From contig JAGUXG010000093.1 in NCBI GenBank assembly GCA_020061965.1, positions 1-5,187 of the forward strand: 5,187 nt of DNA, written 5' to 3'. A model generated the notes under the pieces. It saw nothing but the letters and a program-made list of their open reading frames with translations. It was not told where the DNA came from and searched no databases. Positions within the stretch are counted from its first letter, which is position 1, and every line of letters begins with the position of its first letter. Of this stretch, positions 1 through 5,156 are shown piece after piece. The stretch is from a bacterium (lineage in GTDB: Bacteria > UBA9089 > UBA9088 > JAGUXG01). Position numbers and translations under genes: made by a program.

Positions 1-375
1 ATTCTATTACTACAATAACCAATTCACTTTCTGAATGGATTGAAACAGGAAATATTGTTTCATTGTCGAGTCTTTCACTTCAGATGAGTAAATAGTTACG
101 TTTTTCCAATAGTGGGCAAAGCCGATGGCAGAATTTAAAGTAAGTGAAGTAATTGATTGAGATAGTGTTAAGGTTAAAAATGGGTGGAAATGGAATGACA
201 AAACACGACCCACTTCGTGGGTGCCCCGACTGTCCGTCCAACTGGTTATAATACTCCAAAAAAACGAAAGAGGATATGAAGAAGCAAAAAGAAGATTGTC
301 AGACTTGATTTCTTCTCGGTATAACAATGATCCAGAATCTGGCACCGCTCTGGACACGAACTGACGAAGAATGCT
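1..375. other. Gene-poor region downstream of tRNA-Asn
   Basis: I find no credible gene here. The only long open frame runs on the minus strand through about 10-402. It overlaps the tRNA, matches no family I recognise and has no domain-like pattern, so I do not call it. The stretch contains small inverted repeats: a 7-bp stem at 41-47/56-62, a 6-bp stem at 208-213/217-222 with a 3-nt loop and no T-run, and one arm of a 24-bp repeat at 76-99. It may be decayed sequence or a repeat-rich spacer beside a tRNA gene. No integrase or att duplication of the tRNA 3' end is visible. Confidence 0.5.
76..99 (+). repeat. 24-bp inverted repeat, left copy
   Basis: This 24-bp segment starts CACTTCAGATGAG and ends ATAGTTAC. 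Its exact reverse complement lies at 5127-5150, about 5 kb away. The match stops at once on both sides (positions 75 and 100 do not pair with 5151 and 5126). The copy contains a small GTAA/TTAC hairpin (88-91/96-99). An exact 24-bp match is very unlikely by chance, so this is probably a dispersed repeat or an element end; which of these cannot be decided here. Confidence 0.8.
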
Positions 376-447
376 CTCCGCGAGCTGGATTCGAACCAGC
401 AACCTAATGGTTAACAGCCATCCACTCTACCGTTGAGCTATCGCGGA
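376..447 (-). tRNA. tRNA-Asn (anticodon GTT)
   Basis: Read on the minus strand, the segment folds into a complete 72-nt cloverleaf. It has a 7-bp acceptor stem (TCCGCGA with TCGCGGA), a 4-bp D stem (GCTC/GAGT, one G-T pair), a 5-bp anticodon stem (GATGG/CCATT) with loop CTGTTAA, a 5-nt variable loop, and a 5-bp T stem GCTGG/CCAGC with loop TTCGAAT. Anticodon GTT decodes asparagine. The discriminator base at 376 is G, as is usual for tRNA-Asn. The 3' CCA is not encoded (the next bases are AGC), so it must be added by nucleotidyltransferase. The tRNA begins 38 bp after the rfbF stop on the same strand and may be co-transcribed with it or have its own weak promoter. Confidence 0.97.
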
Positions 448-455
448 TCTTAAAT

Positions 456-478
456 TTTTTTGCTAAACGAGCAAAAAA
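456..478 (-). terminator. AT-rich hairpin after rfbF, possible weak bidirectional terminator
   Basis: A perfect 9-bp inverted repeat (456-464 with 470-478) encloses a 5-nt loop between the rfbF stop and tRNA-Asn. Each arm is TTTTTTGCT or its complement, so the hairpin carries its own T-run on either strand. Only two G-C pairs stabilise it, so termination may be leaky, which would let transcripts run on into the tRNA. Confidence 0.4.
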
Positions 479-485
479 TATCAAA

Positions 486-1262
486 TTACCAAACCTTCCA
501 GAAAGCCTTCTCTTCTTTCCACAACATATTCAGATGCTCCATATCCCTTAATGTGTCCATGCACTCCCAGTTAAGCGAATGTTCATATGCCATAAGCTCG
601 CCTTGAGTAGCCAGCTTTTCTAAAGCATCCTTTTCAAGGTCGCAATCTACATCTTCTGTAAGGTAGTCAAAAATCCTTCTGTTGAAAACAAAGAAACCTC
701 CATTTATAAAACCTTCTGACACCTGCGGCTTTTCTGAGAAAGAGATGACTTTTCCCTTTCTTACTCGTATCTCTCCGAATCGAGAAGGAGGTCTTACTGC
801 TGTAACTGTCGCTATCTTTTTATGAGAATTATGGAAAGAGAGAAGTTTAGTTAAGTCTATATCTGCGACACCATCTCCATAAGTGAGCATAAAGGTTTCA
901 TCGTTTATATACTTTTCAACCTGTTTTATTCTGGATCCTTTTAGGGTATCCTCTCCTGTATCAACCAGGGTGATTCGCCACCCTGTTTCTTTGTGTTTGT
1001 TATGAAGTTCTATCTTGTCAAAATTGCCTAATTCTACGGTGAAATCTTGTGACATTACCTCGTAATTGAGAAAAAAATTTTTTATCAGGTTTTTCTTATA
1101 TCCAAGGACTAATATAAACTCACAAAACCCAAAGTGGCTATATATCTTCATAATATGCCAGATGATTGGCATACCCCCTATCTCTATCATAGGTTTTGGC
1201 TTTGTCTCTGTCTCCTCTTTGAGCCTGACCCCTTTTCCTCCACAAAGTATGACTACCTTCAT
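486..1262 (-). CDS. rfbF: Glucose-1-phosphate cytidylyltransferase (CDP-glucose pyrophosphorylase)
   Basis: This 258-residue cytoplasmic enzyme joins CTP and glucose-1-phosphate to give CDP-glucose and PPi, the entry step to CDP-linked 3,6-dideoxy and branched sugars of O-antigens and other surface glycans. It is full length for RfbF (about 257 residues). Visible family features are the nucleotide-binding start MKVVILCGGKGVRL with EET...KPKPMIEIGG (residues 1-30), VDTGEDTLKGSRIK (100-113), the metal-binding TYGDGVADID with D130 (127-136), EKP (177-179), NGGFFV (187-192) and MDTLRD (235-240). Together these separate it from glucose-1-phosphate thymidylyltransferase (RfbA) and uridylyltransferase (GalU). 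The ATG at 1262 starts at the conserved N-terminus; GGTGA at 1273-1277 is the likely ribosome binding site, with a rather long 10-nt spacing. The usual partners, rfbG (CDP-glucose 4,6-dehydratase) and rfbH, are absent from the window. The frame is intact. Confidence 0.96.
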   Translation of the reverse strand: MKVVILCGGKGVRLKEETETKPKPMIEIGGMPIIWHIMKIYSHFGFCEFILVLGYKKNLIKNFFLNYEVMSQDFTVELGNFDKIELHNKHKETGWRITLVDTGEDTLKGSRIKQVEKYINDETFMLTYGDGVADIDLTKLLSFHNSHKKIATVTAVRPPSRFGEIRVRKGKVISFSEKPQVSEGFINGGFFVFNRRIFDYLTEDVDCDLEKDALEKLATQGELMAYEHSLNWECMDTLRDMEHLNMLWKEEKAFWKVW

Positions 1263-1270
1263 TTATAATA

Positions 1271-1407
1271 GTTCACCACAGAGGTTCACACTTAGAGCAC
1301 AGAGAAAAAAGCTGTAAACTATTAAGCCCAAGAAGAATAGATTCTTTGCTTAATCCTTCCTGGCTTATGGCTATAAAAAACTCTCTGCACCCTGTGGTTA
1401 GCTGAAC
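1271..1407. repeat. Small inverted-repeat element in the spacer before rfbF
   Basis: The left end (1271-1304) reads as 7-nt-phased units, with CACAGAG at 1277-1283 and again at 1298-1304, exactly 21 nt apart. The right end, read on the minus strand from 1407, starts with the same GTTCA and then, after five extra bases, CCACAGGGTGCAGAGA. The two ends are thus imperfect inverted copies. The centre holds a long imperfect hairpin: 1321-1327 pairs with 1348-1354 and 1333-1338 with 1341-1346. This resembles a short non-autonomous or dispersed repeat element. There is no coding potential. Confidence 0.45.
1321..1354 (-). other. Imperfect hairpin between the DRTGG gene and rfbF
   Basis: ATTAAGC (1321-1327) pairs perfectly with GCTTAAT (1348-1354). 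Inside it AAGAAT (1333-1338) is complementary to ATTCTT (1341-1346), separated by an asymmetric internal loop. On the minus strand a run of six T follows about 13 nt later, too far for a classical terminator. It could be an attenuator, an RNA-processing site, or simply the core of the surrounding repeat. Confidence 0.35.
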
Positions 1408-1436
1408 TGTTGCGGGATATTACGAAGTTTATCTTT

Positions 1437-2387
1437 TTAGATGAGAGAGCTTATCTTATTTGCCACAGGTTTTGTCATCTCTTTTATCTTTGCGAGCATC
1501 TCTTTGTTCTCTGGTTTTATCTTTGGAACAATCGCTTCAATCTTTTCTGCGGTGGTAAATGTGTCCCAGGAGACAGAAAGAAGGGGAATTTTTTTTCTCT
1601 CAGCCTTTTCAATCACATTGATGGATGGCACAATATCTCCTGTAATAACTACGCAAGATGTTGATGTAGATAATGCCGCCATGACAATATCCTCTCTGTC
1701 TCCACCTGTGATGACGCACTTATTTTGTGTCTGGAGGAAATACTTGGTGGCATGTTCTACGGTCATAGCCCCAACCAGAATATTCTCAACTACCTTTCCC
1801 AATCCATCGTCTCCAGCAAGAATAGTGGCATAGAGCTCTTCTGCAATCTGATTGACAGAAAGGGTAGATAGACTGCTGTCATAAGGAATCACCCCTAAAA
1901 GCCCTTCTTTTTGGAGATCGGATTCTTCTCCTTTATTCAGCACTATCCCCAGAAGGGTATTGTTCAGTCTATCTGAAAAGAATCCTGCTTCATCCTCCCA
2001 TCCATCCTTCTTTTCTATCAAAAGGATGATCTTCCCTCCCAGAAGATGAGCGATGTGTAGAGCAGAAAACTTTTTTCTATAACCATAAAACATGTCTGAT
2101 TCAACTATTGTAAGTTTTTTGCCTTGGCTCACTTTCTCAAAAATTTCTTGTATCTTATTATTTGCTACATCTTGCTCTATGTCTAAGTAAAGCTCTGTTT
2201 CAGAATAGGGAATGTCTATGATCTTCTTCATTATCTTAATATCTTCATCGCCCTTTCTCCCCCAAATCTTCTTTGTGCAAAAAGGCTTGAAGTAAGAGAT
2301 GTCTTGTAAGTTTAGAGCCATTCCCACTGACAATAGTGTTCTTCCACACCTCTTGTTTCCAGCAACGATTATTGATTTCATAGCCAT
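1437..2387 (-). CDS. BioD-like P-loop / DRTGG domain protein (phosphotransacetylase N-terminal-like)
   Basis: This 316-residue soluble protein has the layout of COG0857, the stand-alone relative of the N-terminal part of long phosphotransacetylases. Residues 1-190 resemble a BioD/dethiobiotin-synthetase-type P-loop fold: GNKRCGRT (10-17), FKPF (33-36), the DED...MK segment (47-54), VESDMFYGY (95-103), LGIVLNK (146-152) and LGVIPYD (164-170). Residues about 200-290 form a DRTGG domain: ENILVGAMTVEHATKYF (201-217), CVITGGDREDIVMAAL (224-239), VVITGDIVPS (246-255) and DTFTTAEKIEAI (275-286). There is no catalytic phosphotransacetylase domain, so it should not be called Pta. The P-loop has Arg16 where Lys is normal, so ATP use is uncertain. 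A ligand-sensing or nucleotide-binding role is inference; the function is unknown. The start could be Met1 or Met3; no Shine-Dalgarno site is visible for either. rfbF lies 174 bp downstream on the same strand. Confidence 0.85.
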   Translation of the reverse strand: MAMKSIIVAGNKRCGRTLLSVGMALNLQDISYFKPFCTKKIWGRKGDEDIKIMKKIIDIPYSETELYLDIEQDVANNKIQEIFEKVSQGKKLTIVESDMFYGYRKKFSALHIAHLLGGKIILLIEKKDGWEDEAGFFSDRLNNTLLGIVLNKGEESDLQKEGLLGVIPYDSSLSTLSVNQIAEELYATILAGDDGLGKVVENILVGAMTVEHATKYFLQTQNKCVITGGDREDIVMAALSTSTSCVVITGDIVPSINVIEKAERKKIPLLSVSWDTFTTAEKIEAIVPKIKPENKEMLAKIKEMTKPVANKISSLI

Positions 2388-2390
2388 TAT

Positions 2391-2418
2391 TTTATAATTC
2401 TATCTTCGTTTCTGTCAA
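2391..2418 (-). promoter_or_regulatory. Sigma-70-type promoter for the DRTGG gene, possibly giving a leaderless mRNA
   Basis: On the minus strand a perfect -35 TTGACA (2413-2418) is followed after 16 nt by TATAAA (2391-2396), one base from the -10 consensus. The expected transcription start lies around 2384-2387, on the initiation codon itself (ATG at 2387, second in-frame ATG at 2381). With no Shine-Dalgarno site upstream, this suggests leaderless translation. Confidence 0.55.
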
Positions 2419-2460
2419 TAGAAATTTCCTTTTTGATATAACATACAAGATAAAATCTTT

Positions 2461-2490
2461 TTGACAAAAAAAGTTTATCTGTGCTATAAT
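2461..2490 (+). promoter_or_regulatory. Consensus sigma-70 promoter for hppA
   Basis: A perfect -35 TTGACA (2461-2466), an 18-nt spacer and a perfect -10 TATAAT (2485-2490) are present, with the extended -10 TG at 2482-2483. Such a match suggests strong constitutive transcription. The predicted start is near A2497, giving a leader of about 170 nt before the hppA start codon. It sits back-to-back with the minus-strand promoter, their -35 boxes 42 bp apart. Confidence 0.75.
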
Positions 2491-2494
2491 GCTT

Positions 2495-2643
2495 TTATAC
2501 CCAAAAGCAACAGGCCTAGCGAAGATTTTTGTTGTAGGTTGTAAGTTGTAGGTTGAAGAAGTAGAACAAATAACATATAACTTACAACATCCTAAACTTA
2601 CAACCTCAGGCTCTCTTTGTAAACCTGATTTACTTGGGTATAA
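2495..2643 (+). promoter_or_regulatory. Potentially structured hppA leader closed by a 10-bp stem
   Basis: Bases 2495-2504 (TTATACCCAA) are exactly complementary to 2634-2643. Inside this closing stem, 2536-2547 pairs with 2595-2606 (12 bp), and 2619-2623 pairs with 2629-2633 (5 bp), directly abutting the closing stem. An alternative 10-bp pairing joins 2538-2547 with 2579-2588. The 3' strand of the closing stem ends 12 nt before the Shine-Dalgarno site, so the fold could influence translation. I recognise no known riboswitch class, and the inner stem derives from simple repeats, so a regulatory role is inference. Confidence 0.35.
2531..2606 (+). repeat. Inverted heptanucleotide repeats (GTTGTAG type)
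   Basis: Four 7-nt units in tandem run GTTGTAG, GTTGTAA, GTTGTAG, GTTGAAG (2531-2558). AACTTACAAC then occurs twice in the opposite orientation, at 2579-2588 and 2595-2604. The 7-nt units resemble the short tandemly repeated repetitive sequences known in some bacterial genomes. Units and spacers are too short for a CRISPR array. Confidence 0.7.
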
Positions 2644-2655
2644 TAAAATATATCC

Positions 2656-2661
2656 AGGAGG
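2656..2661 (+). promoter_or_regulatory. Shine-Dalgarno site that fixes the hppA start
   Basis: AGGAGG lies 5 nt before the ATG at 2667 and only 2 nt before the ATG at 2664, favouring 2667. The frame is open further upstream to a TTG at 2634, but that codon has no ribosome binding site and lies in the predicted leader stem. Confidence 0.8.
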
Positions 2662-2666
2662 AGATG

Positions 2667-5078
2667 ATGATTAAAGGATTAAAAGATAGTTTGGTTAAGA
2701 AAGGGGCGTTGAATCTTTTCTTTTATGTCTTTGCCTCGCCTATCTTTGCAAGTGAAGCGGCATTGGAGATGCCAGTATTAACTACGAATCAATACAATTT
2801 ATTGATATGTGGTTTTTTTGTCTGTCTTCTCGGGATGTGTTTTGGTCTTTATGAATACCTCAAGGTGAAGGGTATCCCAGCCCATAAATCAATGTTGGAT
2901 ATATCAAATGTTATCTATCAGACCTGCAAGACATATTTGATCCAGCAGGGCAAGCTATTGATCTACCTTGAGATATTCATTGCTGTATGTATCATTTATT
3001 ACTTTGGTGTTTTGCAGAATATGGCTCTTGATGGGGTCCTGCTCATTCTGGGCTGGTCAGTGATTGGCATCCTCGGCTCTTATGGTGTAGCATGGTTTGG
3101 CATAAGAATGAATACCCTGGCCAACAGCAGAATGGCTTTTGCCTCTTTAGAGAATAAACCAATAAAATTGGTGGATATTCCGCTAAAATCTGGAATGAGC
3201 ATCGGGCTTCTCTTGGTCTGTGTAGAATTGATAATGATGCTTGTGGTTCTGCTCTTTGTTCCCAGACAATACGCTGGGGCTTGCTTTGTTGGCTTTGCCA
3301 TTGGTGAGTCTCTTGGAGCTGCTGCCCTTCGTATGTGTGGTGGCATCTTCACCAAAATTGCTGATATTGGCTCGGATTTAATGAAGATAGTCTTTAATAT
3401 CAAAGAGGATGACCCAAGAAACCCAGGGGTTATCGCTGACTGCACTGGTGATAATGCCGGAGATAGTGTTGGCCCTACAGCAGATGGATTTGAGACCTAT
3501 GGGGTAACAGGTGTTGCTTTGATCAGCTTCATAGTCCTTGGTGTCTTTTCCGAATATCAAGCAGAGCTTATCACTTGGATATTTCTTATGCGTATCTTGA
3601 TGATACTGACCTCTATAAGCGCCTACTTTATCAATAAAGGATTGATTGAAATGTTGAATAAAGGCAAGGAGAGGGTTCATTTTGAGGATTGTCTTACCTC
3701 CTTGGTCTGGCTAACCTCCATTCTTTCTATAGTCGTTACATTCATTGTCAGCTACTGGCAACTCTCTTCGTACCCTGATTCTCTCTGGTTTAAGCTCTCG
3801 GTTATAATAAGCTGTGGAACATTAGCAGCAGCAATCATCCCTGAATTAGTCAAGGTATTTACAAGTTCTAAATCAAGGCATTGTCAGGAGGTGGTTACAG
3901 CATCCAGAGAAGGCGGTCCTTCCCTTGGTATCCTCTCTGGTTTTGTCGCTGGTAATTTCAGTGCTTTCTGGATAGGAATGGCTATCTTTGGTCTGATGTC
4001 TATTGCTTATTATACCAGCACTTTGGGATTAGATGGGTTTATGGGTTATTCTTCTATCTTTGCCTTTGGTTTGGTAGCCTTTGGTTTTCTGGGGATGGGA
4101 CCAGTCACTATTGCTGTTGATAGCTATGGACCTGTTACGGATAATGCCCAGTCAATCTATGAACTCTCCTTGATCGAATCCCTTCCCAATATCTCCTCGG
4201 AGATTAAAAAGGATTTCGGGTTTGAGCCAAACTTTAACGGAGCCAAGCATTGTCTGGAAGCCAACGATAGTTGTGGCAACACCTTTAAGGCCACAGCAAA
4301 ACCAGTCTTGATTGGCACTGCTGTCGTAGGTGCGACCACGATGATCTTCTCTTTAATACTGCTTTTGAAAAAGACCCTGGGGATTGAACCTGAATCCATC
4401 CTGAACCTGCTTAATCCCTATACTTTGCTTGGTTTCTTATGCGGCGGATCTGTCATTTACTGGTTCACTGGTGCTTCTTGTCAGGCTGTGACTACTGGCG
4501 CCTATCGGGCCGTTGACTACATAAAGAAGAATATAAAATTAGATGATAAAACGACCCTCATCGCTTCTACAGAGAGTTCCAAAGATGTAGTTAAGATCTG
4601 CACCCAGTATGCCCAGAAAGGGATGTTCAATATCTTTGTGGCAGTCTTCTCTTTTACTTTAGCCTTTGCTCTATTATCCAGCCCAGTCAACTCAAACTCT
4701 CCAGTTGCCTTCTTCATCAGTTATCTGATTGCTATTGCTGTCTTTGGTCTATTTCAGGCTATTTTTATGGCTAATGCTGGAGGTTGCTGGGATAATGCCA
4801 AAAAGGTAGTCGAGGTTGATTTAAGAGAGAAAGGCACGGCCTTGCATACAGCTTGTGTTGTTGGAGATACAGTTGGCGATCCCTTCAAGGATACTTCATC
4901 TGTAGCCTTGAATCCCATCATTAAATTTACGACCCTTTTTGGTCTTTTGGCTATGGAGATAGCTATTGCTGAAGGTATGCGACAGTATGCCACTCCAGTT
5001 GGAGTTATTTTCCTGATTATAGCTCTTGTCTTCGTCATAAGATCGTTTTATTCTATGCGAATCCCAAAGGAAAAGTGA
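2667..5078 (+). CDS. hppA: Membrane-bound ion-pumping pyrophosphatase, divergent type
   Basis: This 803-residue integral membrane protein (roughly 15-17 predicted helices) hydrolyses PPi and couples this to H+ and/or Na+ export. Conserved signatures, numbered from ATG 2667, are GGIFTKIADIGSDL (225-238), EDDPRN (247-252), ADCTGDNAGD (257-266), GPVTDNA (488-494), GNTFKAT (537-543), MANAGGCWDNAKK (701-713) and VGDTVGDPFKDTS (732-744). By alignment to the plant enzyme, the polar PPi/Mg-binding residues are all present: K230, D233, D237, D258, D262, D266, D492, N538, D709, K712, D734, D738, K741 and D742 (the list includes a few neighbouring acidic residues). Lys541 sits where canonical enzymes carry the lysine that gives K+ independence. 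Unusual points are a catalytic loop one residue shorter and lacking GKVE, a gap of 46 rather than 27 residues between D492 and N538, and an extended N-terminus with an extra hydrophobic segment. It resembles the divergent H+-PPase group described from Chlorobium limicola and Cellulomonas fimi. Which ion it pumps cannot be read from the sequence. Confidence 0.95.
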   Translation: MIKGLKDSLVKKGALNLFFYVFASPIFASEAALEMPVLTTNQYNLLICGFFVCLLGMCFGLYEYLKVKGIPAHKSMLDISNVIYQTCKTYLIQQGKLLIYLEIFIAVCIIYYFGVLQNMALDGVLLILGWSVIGILGSYGVAWFGIRMNTLANSRMAFASLENKPIKLVDIPLKSGMSIGLLLVCVELIMMLVVLLFVPRQYAGACFVGFAIGESLGAAALRMCGGIFTKIADIGSDLMKIVFNIKEDDPRNPGVIADCTGDNAGDSVGPTADGFETYGVTGVALISFIVLGVFSEYQAELITWIFLMRILMILTSISAYFINKGLIEMLNKGKERVHFEDCLTSLVWLTSILSIVVTFIVSYWQLSSYPDSLWFKLSVIISCGTLAAAIIPELVKVFTSSKSRHCQEVVTASREGGPSLGILSGFVAGNFSAFWIGMAIFGLMSIAYYTSTLGLDGFMGYSSIFAFGLVAFGFLGMGPVTIAVDSYGPVTDNAQSIYELSLIESLPNISSEIKKDFGFEPNFNGAKHCLEANDSCGNTFKATAKPVLIGTAVVGATTMIFSLILLLKKTLGIEPESILNLLNPYTLLGFLCGGSVIYWFTGASCQAVTTGAYRAVDYIKKNIKLDDKTTLIASTESSKDVVKICTQYAQKGMFNIFVAVFSFTLAFALLSSPVNSNSPVAFFISYLIAIAVFGLFQAIFMANAGGCWDNAKKVVEVDLREKGTALHTACVVGDTVGDPFKDTSSVALNPIIKFTTLFGLLAMEIAIAEGMRQYATPVGVIFLIIALVFVIRSFYSMRIPKEK

Positions 5079-5091
5079 AAATAAGAAATTA

Positions 5092-5156
5092 GGGGTATCT
5101 ACTTGACACCCCCCAATAAAATATGAGTAACTATTTACTCATCTGAAGTGTTTTTT
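5092..5156 (+). terminator. Tandem hairpins after hppA, probable terminator region
   Basis: The first hairpin begins 14 nt after the hppA stop: GGGGT.TC (5092-5099) pairs with GA.ACCCC (5105-5112) around a 5-nt loop, with one A-C mismatch. It has no T-run. A second hairpin with an 8-bp perfect stem and 4-nt loop (5123-5130/5135-5142) is followed 8 nt later by six T (5151-5156). Neither is a textbook terminator alone; together they plausibly end the hppA transcript. Confidence 0.45.
5127..5150 (-). repeat. 24-bp inverted repeat, right copy
   Basis: This is the exact reverse complement of 76-99. Here the repeat overlaps a stronger hairpin (5123-5142, stem ATGAGTAA with TTACTCAT), because the bases just outside the repeat extend the palindrome. 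The 37 bp to the window end hold no gene that I can see. Confidence 0.8.

Noticed and set aside
208..222. Hairpin ACCCAC/GTGGGT as a terminator
   Set aside because: The stem is only 6 bp with a 3-nt loop, no T-run follows on either side, and no gene ends nearby.
247..252. TATAAT as a plus-strand promoter
   Set aside because: No acceptable -35 box lies 16-18 nt upstream, and no plus-strand gene follows.
376..397. tRNA 3' end as an attachment site
   Set aside because: No second copy of the 3' segment of the tRNA occurs in the window and no integrase gene is present.
10..402. Minus-strand open frame of 130 codons at the left edge
   Set aside because: It starts inside the tRNA-Asn gene, contains the 24-bp repeat and several hairpins, and shows no recognisable domain. 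It is probably a chance frame.
1437..2387. Calling the DRTGG protein phosphate acetyltransferase (pta) or dethiobiotin synthetase (bioD)
   Set aside because: The catalytic PTA domain is missing and the DRTGG domain is not part of BioD; only the N-terminal architecture of long Pta proteins is shared.
2531..2606. CRISPR-like repeats
   Set aside because: The units are 7-10 nt, contiguous or nearly so, and partly inverted; there are no spacers of regular length and no cas gene.
2634..2666. Upstream TTG start for hppA adding 11 residues
   Set aside because: It has no Shine-Dalgarno site and lies in the predicted leader stem, while AGGAGG precedes the ATG at 2667 with normal spacing.
3080..3680. 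Minus-strand open frames inside hppA
   Set aside because: They lie entirely opposite conserved pyrophosphatase motifs and have no family features.
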